Assembly (NCBI GenBank): GCA_965225625.1
Contig: CBDDBH010000034.1
Location: forward strand, 124,001 to 188,000
Source of the DNA: CBDDBH01 sp965225625
Lineage (GTDB): Bacteria > Pseudomonadota > Gammaproteobacteria > JADZEE01
Length of the DNA stretch: 64,000 nucleotides
Reading direction: 5' to 3'
Below the pieces are notes generated by a model. It was not told where the DNA came from, made no database searches, and worked only from the letters and a program-made list of their open reading frames with translations. The translations under genes and the position numbers were made by a program. The first letter of the stretch is position 1; the number at the start of each line of letters is the position of its first letter. Shown here piece by piece: positions 24,692 through 32,329 of the stretch.

Positions 24692-25498
24692 ATGAGCAAT
24701 CGTTACGCGGACTACCAGCGGTTGAAGTTTGATTATCCAGCCGCACGGGTTTTGCGCATTACCATGGACATCCCGCCGGTGAATGCTGCTGATGCGATTA
24801 TGCATCGCGAGTTGGTCGAGGTCTGGCACGACGTTGAACGTGACGGGGATGTTTCCGTGGCCATACTCTGCTCGGCAGGCAAAGCGTTTTCGGGCGGCGC
24901 CGACTTCTCAGTGATTGAGGGCATAATTGACGAGCACCAGCGCAAACTCGAGATGTTCAAGGAAGCCCGGGATTTGGTCTACAACATCATTAACTGCCCT
25001 AAGCCGGTGGTCGCGGCGATCCAGGGAGCCGCGGTGGGCGCCGGTCTTGCCGCGGCAATGGTTTCCGATGTCACGATCGCCGCGCGCTCGGCACGGATCA
25101 TTGACGGCCACACGCGTTTAGGTGTCGCCGCGGGTGATCACGCCGTGCTGATCTGGCCGCTTCTGTGTGGTATGGCCAAGGCGAAATACCATCTGCTCAC
25201 GTGTGAGCCCTTATCAGGCGAAGAGGCGGAGCGGATCGGCCTGGTGTCGCTGTGTGTCGATGACGATGTGTTGCAGGACAAGGCTGTGGAAGTGGCTACC
25301 CGCCTCGCGGGCGGCGCACAAACCGCGATACGCTTTACCAAGTACGCCTTGAACAACTGGTTGCGTATGATGGGTCCCAACTTCGATGCCTCTCTGGCGC
25401 TCGAATTCCTGGCCTGGGATGGCCCGGAAGCGAAGGAGGGCTTGCAGAGCCTACAGGATAAACGTGACCCCGACTTTCCGTCGGATTCTCCGATCTAA
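24692..25498 (+). CDS. Enoyl-CoA hydratase/isomerase family protein
   Basis: A 268-residue protein from ATG at 24692, fixed by AAAGGAG upstream; the longer frame from 24599 overlaps the preceding gene. It has the crotonase fold pattern: AILCSAGKAFSGGADFSVIEG (first oxyanion-hole strand), KPVVAAIQGAAVGAGLAAAMVSDVTIAA (second oxyanion-hole Gly) and HTRLGVAAGDHAVLIWPLLCGMAKAKYHLLT. The position normally held by a catalytic Glu of hydratases is not clear here, so isomerase or hydrolase activity is possible. Probably last gene of the iorAB group; a palindromic repeat follows 24 bases later. Confidence 0.9.
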   Translation: MSNRYADYQRLKFDYPAARVLRITMDIPPVNAADAIMHRELVEVWHDVERDGDVSVAILCSAGKAFSGGADFSVIEGIIDEHQRKLEMFKEARDLVYNIINCPKPVVAAIQGAAVGAGLAAAMVSDVTIAARSARIIDGHTRLGVAAGDHAVLIWPLLCGMAKAKYHLLTCEPLSGEEAERIGLVSLCVDDDVLQDKAVEVATRLAGGAQTAIRFTKYALNNWLRMMGPNFDASLALEFLAWDGPEAKEGLQSLQDKRDPDFPSDSPI

Positions 25499-25521
25499 GT
25501 TTTTCGTTTATTAATCGCCGA

Positions 25522-25613
25522 ACCAATAAATGGGGGTCAGATACACTTTTTTTCTGATGCTGCGTTGGCTGAATCTGTCAGCTAAAAAGTGTATCTGACC
25601 CCCATTTATTGGT
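25522..25613. repeat. Palindromic element A (30-bp inverted arms)
   Basis: Arms 25522-25551 and 25584-25613 are perfect inverted repeats (core GGGGGTCAGATACACTTTTT), with a loop containing TGCTGCGTTGGCTGAAT. A 12-base direct repeat, TAATCGCCGAAC, lies at 25512-25523 and again at 25619-25630. It sits at the 3' end of the minus-strand PPOX gene and is related to element B at 26099-26236. Confidence 0.85.
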
Positions 25614-25617
25614 ATGA

Positions 25618-26016
25618 CTAATCGCCGAACGGGGTGACCCGTGTTGGCTCGATCGTGTAGAGGACACGTATTTCATCGGCGACGTGCCACGGATAAGGAT
25701 GCTTGTTGAGATACAGCGCGGACATGTCATCCAGATGCGCAACGGCATTGGCCTCTTCGACGTTGATAACGGTGCCGCGAACTTCTAACCAGCGCAGCGG
25801 GTTGTCGGGCTCCATCGCCAAAACCGTAACCCGCGGGCGGGCGCGCATGTTTTTGTCTTTGGCGCGTCCTTTTGCCGAATTGACCAACACATAACCGTCG
25901 TGATAACTGCACCAGACGGGGTGGACCTGTGGTTGACCGGAGGCCATCACCGTTGCCAATGTGACCGTAATCGGACGCTCGAGTAAATCAACATGACTTG
26001 CAGGAATTTCGATCAT
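25618..26016 (-). CDS. PPOX-class split-barrel flavin/F420-binding protein
   Basis: A 132-residue protein from ATG at 26016 (MIEIPASHVDLLERPITVTL). The split-barrel pattern is clear: TVMASGQPQVHPVWCSYHDGYVLVNSAKGRAKDKNMRARPRVTVLAM, where the RxKxxNMR stretch normally binds the flavin phosphate, then WLEVRGTVINVEEANAVAHLD. The family is often annotated as F420-dependent (TIGR03618-like). This is the second such protein in the window, with the one at 8925. Both ends of the gene are bordered by related palindromic repeats, which may mean it moved with them or that both hit gene borders by chance. An earlier start at 26055 is possible but less typical. Confidence 0.83.
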   Translation of the reverse strand: MIEIPASHVDLLERPITVTLATVMASGQPQVHPVWCSYHDGYVLVNSAKGRAKDKNMRARPRVTVLAMEPDNPLRWLEVRGTVINVEEANAVAHLDDMSALYLNKHPYPWHVADEIRVLYTIEPTRVTPFGD

Positions 26017-26098
26017 AGCCCCAGTTTGCACCAAGGCGCCGGCAACGCCAACCAACCTATTTATTATCCCCTCACCCGACCGCCAGGGATGGCAGATA

Positions 26099-26236
26099 AA
26101 TAACTGGGGTCTAAATAACTGGGGTCAATAACTGGGGTCAGATACACATTTTTGCTGGTTGCTGCGTTGCCTGAATGCTTACCGTCCAAAATGTGTATCT
26201 GACCCCAGTTATTCCCAGTTATTCGTTCCCAGCTAT
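26099..26236. repeat. Palindromic element B with tandem 13-mers
   Basis: The left side carries three copies of AATAACTGGGGTC (26099-26111, 26114-26126, 26127-26139). The last one begins a perfect 26-bp inverted repeat (26127-26152 with 26188-26213). Beyond the right arm are two more degenerate copies (CCCAGTTATT, CCCAGCTATT). The loop TGCTGCGTTGCCTGAAT is nearly identical to that of element A. Confidence 0.85.
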
Positions 26237-26252
26237 TCAAGGAATAATCAAG

Positions 26253-26747
26253 TCAATCGCGTATTGTCCATCCAGGATTGCGTGAATCGTAAAAATAGGA
26301 CGCGCCGCCGAGCGAGGCATAGGCAATTACAAAGGTGTCTTCGTGTGGTGTGTATTTGTAAGTGCGTTGAAGTAACGTGGGCAGTGCCGTTTTTACGCGT
26401 GGCATAAATTTCGGCACGAGCTGCACCAGGTTTTGCGGATACGCACCCTCCATCTGTTCATACACTGTCAGCGCGGTAACCAATTCTGCGCGGCGCTGTT
26501 TAGCGATATTTTCATATAGGGCCAGGACAGCAACACCGCTAACCAGTAAAACAAAATAAATGGCCAGTTTGGCGCTGGCAAGCTTCAAATCGGTCCATTT
26601 ACGGGTAACTGTCGCCCCGAAAATAGTGATCGTGAAGATCACCACGGCACCGAAGGCAATGAGCATTGCGATACCTATAAAAGCCGCAATGTGTAACGTC
26701 AACAGTAGCACTGCGGTAAGCGCGCTCTTGACGAGTTGTTTGCGCAT
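26253..26747 (-). CDS. Hypothetical inner-membrane protein with pilin-like C-terminal domain
   Basis: A 164-residue protein from ATG at 26747. Two membrane helices are predicted in the first 40 residues (KSALTAVLLLTLHIAAFIGIAM, FGAVVIFTITIFGATV) and one near residues 56-76. The remaining part contains ALTVYEQMEGAYPQNLVQLVPKFMP, a helix-loop pattern reminiscent of type II secretion pseudopilins but without their N-terminal cleavage signal. It follows the sensor kinase gene by 13 nt on the same strand, so it is probably co-transcribed with the two-component system and may report envelope status. Function unknown. Confidence 0.55.
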   Translation of the reverse strand: MRKQLVKSALTAVLLLTLHIAAFIGIAMLIAFGAVVIFTITIFGATVTRKWTDLKLASAKLAIYFVLLVSGVAVLALYENIAKQRRAELVTALTVYEQMEGAYPQNLVQLVPKFMPRVKTALPTLLQRTYKYTPHEDTFVIAYASLGGASYFYDSRNPGWTIRD

Positions 26748-26760
26748 AACAAATCTGGGC

Positions 26761-28143
26761 TTAGCTACGGGGGGTTGGTAGTGTAATGAGGACAACCAGA
26801 CCGCCGTCTTCGGCGTTATGCGCTTCGATACTACCCTGGTGCGTCACGAGCGCGCGTTGCGCTATGGCGAGTCCCAGGCCGGCGCCGCCGGAGTGGCGAT
26901 CGCGCGCGGAGCTGGTACGCACGAATGGTTCGAAAATGCGGTTTAGCTGGTCATTTGGCACCCCAGGACCATGGTCGCGCACCGACACGCGAGCCATGTG
27001 TGTGTTCTTCTCCAGGTTCAATTTCACCTCGACCTGCTCGCCGTCCGCGGTGTAATAAAGCGCATTGCGAATGACGTTTTCAAACGCACTTTTGAGTAAT
27101 TCCGGACGCCCGCTGACGATGACCTCTTCGGGCGCTTCGAGTTTAGCCAGTTTTACACCGCCGGATTCGAAATTGGCGTTCTCTACCACGTCGCCCAAAA
27201 TGCCAGCTACGTTAACGGGAATGCGCTCACCCGCCAGTGCGCCGGCTTCGATGCGAGCGAGCGACAAGAGATCGCCTATGAGCGTGTTGAGCTCCTCGCA
27301 ATCGCGTTCGATGCGGTCGAGTTCCGGGGTGATCGCTTCACCGCCGCGTTTGCGCGCCAGGCCCAATGCCACTTGCACACGGGCCAGCGGGGAGCGTAGC
27401 TCGTGCGATACGTCGCGTAATAGTTGTCGCTGTGAGTCAAGCAAAGTTTCGAGCTGTTCTGCCATGCGATCAAAGGCGTAGCCCAGATCCGCAATCTCGT
27501 CGCGGCGACTGCCGATTTGCTCACCCACACGGTAACTGAAATCACCGCCCGCGATGCGCTCAGTAGCATCTTGCAGGCGGCGGATCGGCGTAACCAGATA
27601 GCGGGCCAAAGCGAAACACACCAAGCCGCTGACCGCGAGCGCAATCAATAGGCGCAGACCGGCAAACTCCGGTCGTCGCGCAAAAAACAGAGGTAGGTAT
27701 GGCCGGTGTCCGCGGCGCGTTGGCGCTATTGCGACCAGTCGATAATGAGAACCGTCGCTGGTGGCTACCTCGCTTTCCAGTATCTGTACCTGGCCTGGCG
27801 TCTGTAGATCCGACCTTGCGTCCAGCTGCTCAGTGATATGTTTCGGCAGGTGTCGACCGAGGACGTCCGCGCCGCTGTCATCGAGCAAGAATAGCGGTGG
27901 TCCGTGCCTGGGGCGAATACGTCGGCGCGGTTCCATCCATTGTCGCAGTTCCTCGGGGCCGCGCGTCTCGAGGATCGATGCAGCGGCGATAGCCATCGAA
28001 TCGAGTTCACCGCGCAGCCGGTGTTCGAAGGGAAAATCGCTGCCACCTCGATACAGTTGCGCCGTACTCCACGCGGTGACGACGAACACGGTAATCGTGG
28101 CGATCCAAAACCACAAAAAAATCTTCCAGAACAGGCGATGCAT
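26761..28143 (-). CDS. Sensor histidine kinase, CpxA-like
   Basis: A 460-residue protein from ATG at 28143 (MHRLFWKIFLWFWIATITVF), the first membrane helix. A periplasmic sensor domain (about 30-155) is followed by a second helix, LLIALAVSGLVCFALARYLV, a HAMP domain (TPIRRLQDATERIAGGDFSYR), the H-box DVSHELRSPLARVQ, the N-box FENVIRNALYY and the G-boxes VRDHGPGVP and GGAGLGLAIAQ. The short wording of the transmembrane and H-box regions is like CpxA. It lies 23 nt behind the response regulator and divergent from a CpxP/Spy-like gene with CpxR boxes, so a cell-envelope stress role is likely. Confidence 0.9.
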   Translation of the reverse strand: MHRLFWKIFLWFWIATITVFVVTAWSTAQLYRGGSDFPFEHRLRGELDSMAIAAASILETRGPEELRQWMEPRRRIRPRHGPPLFLLDDSGADVLGRHLPKHITEQLDARSDLQTPGQVQILESEVATSDGSHYRLVAIAPTRRGHRPYLPLFFARRPEFAGLRLLIALAVSGLVCFALARYLVTPIRRLQDATERIAGGDFSYRVGEQIGSRRDEIADLGYAFDRMAEQLETLLDSQRQLLRDVSHELRSPLARVQVALGLARKRGGEAITPELDRIERDCEELNTLIGDLLSLARIEAGALAGERIPVNVAGILGDVVENANFESGGVKLAKLEAPEEVIVSGRPELLKSAFENVIRNALYYTADGEQVEVKLNLEKNTHMARVSVRDHGPGVPNDQLNRIFEPFVRTSSARDRHSGGAGLGLAIAQRALVTHQGSIEAHNAEDGGLVVLITLPTPRS

Positions 28144-28166
28144 TGTCAGATACAGACGCGCCGTAC

Positions 28167-28850
28167 TCAAGAATCGTCCGCGCGGGTGTATAGATAGCCG
28201 GTGCCACGTATGGTTTTGATGCAATCTGGCACACCGAGTTTGCGGCGGATGCGACTCACGTGCATATCTATGCTGCGGTCATAGGGGGTCCAGCGTCGTC
28301 CAAGGGAGCGCTCGGAAACCACTTCTTTGGTGACGACCCTGCCGGCTTCGCGCAGCAGTGTTTCCAGGACGTTGAATTCGGTGCTGGTCAGCTCGACGCT
28401 ATCGCCTCGTACCAATACGGTGCGCTCCGAGGGCCTTAGCTCCACGTCGTCCACGATTACCGGGCCGGCGTGCACATCATTCTCCGAAGCATGGCTGCGG
28501 CGTAATATCGCCCTGATCCGGGCAACCAGTTCGCGCGGATTGCAGGGTTTGGGAAGATAGTCGTCGGCGCCTATTTCCAAACCGACAATCCGATCGACGT
28601 CGTCACCGCGCGCGGTAAGCATGAGCACCGGAGTAGTCGAGGTTTTGCGCAGCTTTTGCAGTACTTCCAAGCCGGTCAGCCCCGGCAGCATTACGTCCAG
28701 AATGATGAGGTCGTAAACGGTGTCCACACAGCGCGCCAATGCGCTGGGCCCATCGAATGCGGCCTCAACTTTGAAGCCCTCCGTACTGAGATAATCAACC
28801 AGTAACTCGCTCAGCGCGGTATCGTCATCAACTAGCAGTAAAGTGTTCAA
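28167..28850 (-). CDS. OmpR-family response regulator, CpxR-like
   Basis: A 227-residue protein. The receiver domain has the acidic pocket VDDD at 7-10, phosphoacceptor Asp52 (IILDVMLPG), Thr in LMLTARGDDVDR and Lys in DDYLPKPCNPREL. The C-terminal winged helix is of the OmpR type (SVELTSTEFNVLETLLREAGRVVTKE, YDRSIDMHVSRIRRKLG). Asn-rich SERSLGRRWTPYDRSIDMH resembles CpxR. It precedes the kinase gene at 28143 and is divergent from the CpxP-like gene at 29025, with CpxR-type boxes between them. Confidence 0.92.
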   Translation of the reverse strand: MNTLLLVDDDTALSELLVDYLSTEGFKVEAAFDGPSALARCVDTVYDLIILDVMLPGLTGLEVLQKLRKTSTTPVLMLTARGDDVDRIVGLEIGADDYLPKPCNPRELVARIRAILRRSHASENDVHAGPVIVDDVELRPSERTVLVRGDSVELTSTEFNVLETLLREAGRVVTKEVVSERSLGRRWTPYDRSIDMHVSRIRRKLGVPDCIKTIRGTGYLYTRADDS

Positions 28851-28912
28851 TCATATTTCCGCGACCATGCTCTGCATGTCATTGTGTCACACTGAAACCT
28901 AGCTACCGGACC

Positions 28913-28938
28913 GTTTACGTAGTTTTACACAGAATTTA
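28913..28938. promoter_or_regulatory. CpxR-type box, three TTTAC repeats
   Basis: TTTAC occurs at 28913-28917, 28923-28927 and 28934-28938. The first two have the exact 5-base spacing of the CpxR consensus (GTAAA-N5-GTAAA on the minus strand); the third is 6 bases further. The site lies between the divergent regulator and CpxP-like genes and fits autoregulation and induction of both. Confidence 0.75.
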
Positions 28939-29024
28939 CCCACGCTTACGTGCTGGTGACCCACTTGCTGCGTATGCCTCGCTAAACTAGCGGTAACTGT
29001 TGAAACAATCGAAAGGAGATTTCC

Positions 29025-29576
29025 ATGAAGCGATTTTTGACAAGTCCGGCGGGTATCGTGGTAGCACTGACCGGTCTGTGCCTGAGCGTTGTATTGCTGT
29101 GGTCACCGGCGCAGAGCGTTATTGCATTTCCGCGGGGTGGTCACTCGATGATGGGATTCGACGGTGGCCGTGGCAATTATACGATGGGTGGTCCCATGGG
29201 CGTACCGCTACAAGGGATGATCCACATGATGGATGAACTCGATTTAAGCGCCGAACAGCGTGACTCCGTTGGTGAGATTATGGATGACCGCATGCCGAAG
29301 GCGCGCAAGCTTGCGTTCGCAATGTTCGATCATCGCAAGGCACTCAAAGAATTAGCGAAGAAGGAGCCTTTCGATGCGAAGGCAGTCCGCAAAACCGCCG
29401 ATGCCATGGGCGACACCGTTGCCGATTTAACGGTATTGATGACGAGTTCGATGGCGGACCTACGTGCCGTGTTGACGCCGGAACAGCGTGAACGTTTCGA
29501 GAAGATGGGCAAACACCGAGGTCACCGCGGGCGCCATCATAAGCGCGATGGCCACGAGCGAAGCAGTCCTGAGTGA
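29025..29576 (+). CDS. Spy/CpxP family periplasmic protein
   Basis: A 183-residue protein with a strong AAAGGAGA site. The N-terminus MKRFLTSPAGIVVALTGLCLSV is a signal sequence or anchor, followed by a Gly/Met-rich linker (GMIHMMDELD, metal-binding potential). The two LTxxQ-type motifs of the CpxP/Spy family are present as LSAEQRDSVGEIMDD and LTPEQRERFEKMG. The C-terminus is His/Arg-rich (HRGHRGRHHKRDGHER), which may bind metal. Family members are chaperones and negative regulators of Cpx signalling, matching its divergent position to the CpxRA-like pair. Confidence 0.88.
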   Translation: MKRFLTSPAGIVVALTGLCLSVVLLWSPAQSVIAFPRGGHSMMGFDGGRGNYTMGGPMGVPLQGMIHMMDELDLSAEQRDSVGEIMDDRMPKARKLAFAMFDHRKALKELAKKEPFDAKAVRKTADAMGDTVADLTVLMTSSMADLRAVLTPEQRERFEKMGKHRGHRGRHHKRDGHERSSPE

Positions 29577-29600
29577 TCTAATTAGAACGCCGCTGCCGGC

Positions 29601-29633
29601 CTAGCCCGCATATTCATGAAATATGCGGCCTAG
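29601..29633. repeat. CTAG-ended palindrome, split from its flank by the IS
   Basis: A 33-base imperfect palindrome starting and ending with CTAG and centred on TTCATGAAA; the same family as the copies at 8902-8928, 54253-54506 and 57631-57652. The outer arm CCGCTGCC (29590-29597) is completed by GCAGCGG after the IS (31204-31210). Confidence 0.75.
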
Positions 29634-31199
29634 CAGTCTGTCGGACTTAGCGTTGAACTATTCATGCTTGCATCGATCAGATCAATAGTCCTGGATCCAA
29701 TGAGTAAGCGCACATGAACCACTTCCGTCAATGCGATCGTGACACAGCCTTTCTGCTGCCGCCCTCGGTCGACGAATGGCTGCCTGAGGACCATCTGGCG
29801 CGCTTCGTGGTAGACATCGTGGATCAGCTGGACCTCTCGGGGTTGACCCGCCAGTACCGCGGCGCAGGCTCGGCGGCGTATCATCCGTCGATGCTGGTGG
29901 CGCTGCTGCTCTACGGCTATGCCACGGGCACCTATTCCAGCCGGCGCATCGAGCAGGCGAGCTACGAGTCGCTGGCGTTTCGCTACATCGCCGCCAACAC
30001 GCATCCCGATCACGACACGCTGTGCACGTTCCGCAAGCGTTTTCTCAAGGAAATCGAGGCGCTGTTTGTGCAGGTGCTCAGCATAGCCCAGGAGATGAAG
30101 CTGGTGAAGCTGGGGACGGTGGCCCTGGATGGGACGAAGGTGCATGCCAACGCCTCGCGCCACAGCGCGCTGTCCTATGGGCATGCCGAGAAGCTCGAGG
30201 CGCAGTTGCAAGCGGAGGTGAAGGAGTTGCTGGCGCGTGCCGAAGCGGCCGATGCCGAGCCGCTGCTTGAGGGGTTGAATATCCCCGAGGAGCTGGCGCG
30301 CCGCGAAGCGCGGTTGCAGGCGATAAAGGACGCCAAAGCCGAGATTGAGGCGCGTGCGGCCGAGCGGTTCGCGCATGAGCAGGCCGAGTACGAGGCCAAG
30401 GTCAAAGCGCGCAAGGACAAGCAAAAGCGCACCGGAAAGAAGCCGCGGGGCAAGCCCCCGACACCGCCCGTGTCCGGTCCGAGCACCAAGGATCAGGTCA
30501 ATCTCACCGACGCGGACTCACGCATCATGCCGGCGCCGGGCGGGGGCTTTGAGCAGAGCTACAATGCCCAAGCGGCGGTGGACACCAATACGATGCTCGT
30601 CATCGCGCCCGCGATCACTCAAGCCGCCAACGATAAGCAGCAGCTCGCCCCGATGCTCGACGCCCTGAGCGAGCTGCCCGACGACCTCGGGTCGGTCACG
30701 CAGCTGCTCGCCGACGCCGGCTACTTCAGTGAGGCGAACGTCACCGCCTGCATCGATGCGGCCATCGACCCGCTGTTGGCCATGGGGCGCGAGTCGCATC
30801 ATCTGCCTTGGCAAGAACGCTTCGGTGAACCGCCGCCGCTGGCCGAGCCGGCCGACGCGGTGGCGCACATGAAGCATCGACTGAAGACCCGTGCCGGGCG
30901 TGCGGTGTATGGGCTGCGCAAGCAGACCGTGGAACCGGTGTTCGGTATCATCAAGGCCCGGATGGGGTTCCGGCAGTTTCTCCTGCGTGGGCTTGAAGCA
31001 GTAAGCGGAGAATGGTCGCTGGTGACGATGGCGTGGAACATTCGCCGGATGGCGGTATTGAGGGGATAAGAAACGGACGCGGAGCGCTGTATCCGTCATG
31101 ATCTTGCGACTCCGACACGCATCATGAGTACTCGAACGGTGATCCGTCGGCTCAGACCCGCTCCACGGCCGCTGGATTCATCCTAAGTCCGACAGACTG
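29634..31199 (+). mobile_element. IS1182-family insertion sequence
   Basis: 1566 bp. The ends are 17-bp perfect inverted repeats (CAGTCTGTCGGACTTAG at 29634-29650 and its inverse at 31183-31199). CTAG is present directly outside both ends (29630-29633 and 31200-31203), consistent with a 4-base target duplication. Intact single transposase gene inside, so the element could be active. Confidence 0.92.
29714..31069 (+). CDS. IS1182-family transposase
   Basis: A 451-residue protein starting MNHFRQCDRDTAFLLPPSVD, with the N-terminal DUF772-like helical domain (VALLLYGYATGTYSSRRIEQ, FRYIAANTHPDHDTLCTFRK). The acidic residues of a DDE nuclease are visible as Asp in VALDGTKVHANAS, Asp in LLADAGYFSEANV and Glu in EPVFGIIKARMGFRQFLLRG. 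Between them is a charged helical insertion (EARAAERFAHEQAEYEAKVK) ending in a Lys/Pro-rich linker. Length and order match the family and no stop or frameshift interrupts it. GC seems higher than in the neighbours, suggesting recent arrival. Confidence 0.95.
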   Translation: MNHFRQCDRDTAFLLPPSVDEWLPEDHLARFVVDIVDQLDLSGLTRQYRGAGSAAYHPSMLVALLLYGYATGTYSSRRIEQASYESLAFRYIAANTHPDHDTLCTFRKRFLKEIEALFVQVLSIAQEMKLVKLGTVALDGTKVHANASRHSALSYGHAEKLEAQLQAEVKELLARAEAADAEPLLEGLNIPEELARREARLQAIKDAKAEIEARAAERFAHEQAEYEAKVKARKDKQKRTGKKPRGKPPTPPVSGPSTKDQVNLTDADSRIMPAPGGGFEQSYNAQAAVDTNTMLVIAPAITQAANDKQQLAPMLDALSELPDDLGSVTQLLADAGYFSEANVTACIDAAIDPLLAMGRESHHLPWQERFGEPPPLAEPADAVAHMKHRLKTRAGRAVYGLRKQTVEPVFGIIKARMGFRQFLLRGLEAVSGEWSLVTMAWNIRRMAVLRG

Positions 31200-31218
31200 C
31201 TAGGCAGCGGTGTTTTTA
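31200..31218 (+). terminator. Right half of a hairpin terminator split by the IS
   Basis: CTAGGCAGCGG followed by TGTTTTTA. Joined to 29590-29633 by removal of the IS and one CTAG, this rebuilds a long hairpin with a T-run, which would have ended transcription from the CpxP-like gene. The T-run overlaps the stop codon of the minus-strand gene at 31216. Confidence 0.55.
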
Positions 31219-31560
31219 TCCCGCGGCGGCAAGTGCGCCCGGGTGCAGCCGAATTAAGTGTGCTTCATAGCTGAAATCGGCCGGATTCATAAGGTAATTC
31301 TCGAAATCTTCCACATCGCGAAATAGCAGGATATGTTGAGGTCTTCCGTCGAGGGCATCGTGCTTTACGGCGTCGTGCCACGGCTCGATCGAGCGTTGCG
31401 CGGGAATACGCCAATAGGCACAAACCTCCTCAGCGAGTGCCACCGTGCTGAAACCGGCGTAACTCATTTTGCGACCAATCTTGATGCGCAGCGGTCCGCC
31501 GTAGGCCAGCGCGCCGGCCTCGCGGAGCGGCGTACGGATCAAAAATATTTGATCAACCAT
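31216..31560 (-). CDS. Hypothetical protein
   Basis: A 114-residue soluble protein I do not recognise. It opens MVDQIFLIRTPLREAGALAY and includes WHDAVKHDALDGRPQHILLFRDVEDFENYLMNPADF, with many aromatic and acidic residues and no membrane segment or signal peptide. Its stop lies 16 nt past the right end of the IS, on the opposite strand to the CpxP-like gene. Kept because its composition is protein-like and it fills the space before the lexA2 promoter; no partner gene suggests a role. Confidence 0.5.
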   Translation of the reverse strand: MVDQIFLIRTPLREAGALAYGGPLRIKIGRKMSYAGFSTVALAEEVCAYWRIPAQRSIEPWHDAVKHDALDGRPQHILLFRDVEDFENYLMNPADFSYEAHLIRLHPGALAAAG

Positions 31561-31677
31561 GAGGATGGGTCATGAAATAAATGGCATCTCACTGCGTATC
31601 GTCAATTGCGAGTTCTCGCAAAGCGAGGACCAGTGATAAGAATACGATAACTTGCTGGGGTTGCAATTCTAAAAATA

Positions 31678-31711
31678 CTGTATAGACTATCAGGTCTGTT
31701 CAAACATACAG
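31678..31711 (+). promoter_or_regulatory. Two tandem LexA (SOS) boxes
   Basis: CTG-N10-CAG occurs at 31678-31693 and again at 31696-31711, both matching the CTG(N10)CAG consensus. They directly precede the lexA2 ATG at 31718, so autoregulation of the lexA2-imuA-imuB operon is very likely. Confidence 0.88.
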
Positions 31712-31717
31712 TATAAG

Positions 31718-32329
31718 ATGGCGACAAAGCTCACCGCACGGCAAACCGAGATCCTCGGATGGATCCGTGAATTTATGGCGGATACCGGTATGCCGCCGAC
31801 CCGGGCTGATATGTGTGCAGCGCTCGGATTTCGTTCACCGAACGCGGCAGAGGACCATCTGCGGGCACTGGCGCGCAAAGGGGCTATCGAGCTTTTGCCT
31901 GGCGCATCTCGCGGGATCCGTATGTTGGGGGAGCAGCCTCGGGGTATTCCTGTCGTCGGCCGTGTTGCTGCAGGGAATCCCATTCTTGCTACTGAGCATA
32001 TCGAGGATTACCACCGCATCGAACCCGGGGTATTTCATCCTCGCGCCGATTATTTTCTACGTGTCCGCGGTATGAGTATGTGTGACGTCGGTATCCTGGA
32101 TGGAGATTTACTGGCTGTGCATGCTGTTTCTGAGGCTGCCAACGGTCAGATTGTCGTGGCAAGGCTCGATGATGAAGTAACTGTTAAACGGTTCCGTCGC
32201 CGCGGCAATCGCGTGCGCTTGCTGCCGGAAAATTCTGACTTCGCGCCTATCGAAATCGATTTGCGTCATCGACCACTCATTATCGAAGGTCTGGGTGTAG
32301 GTGTCCTACGCAATAAATCCCCCTTATGA
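31718..32329 (+). CDS. lexA2: LexA-family SOS repressor of the mutagenesis cassette
   Basis: A 203-residue protein with an N-terminal winged-helix domain (PPTRADMCAALGFRSPNAAE, recognition helix) and a C-terminal S24 protease domain. The self-cleavage site Ala85-Gly86 is in VVGRVAAGNPI, the nucleophile is Ser120 (RVRGMSM) and the base is Lys157 (EVTVKRF), matching E. coli Ala84-Gly85/Ser119/Lys156. It represses its own operon through the two boxes at 31678-31711, and its RecA-stimulated cleavage would release imuA, imuB and dnaE2. This copy is cassette-linked; a general lexA may lie elsewhere. Confidence 0.95.
   Translation: MATKLTARQTEILGWIREFMADTGMPPTRADMCAALGFRSPNAAEDHLRALARKGAIELLPGASRGIRMLGEQPRGIPVVGRVAAGNPILATEHIEDYHRIEPGVFHPRADYFLRVRGMSMCDVGILDGDLLAVHAVSEAANGQIVVARLDDEVTVKRFRRRGNRVRLLPENSDFAPIEIDLRHRPLIIEGLGVGVLRNKSPL

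Noticed and set aside
29630..30424. 264-codon minus-strand frame opposite the transposase
   Set aside because: Repetitive Leu/Arg/Gln content, typical of the antisense of a helical GC-rich gene.
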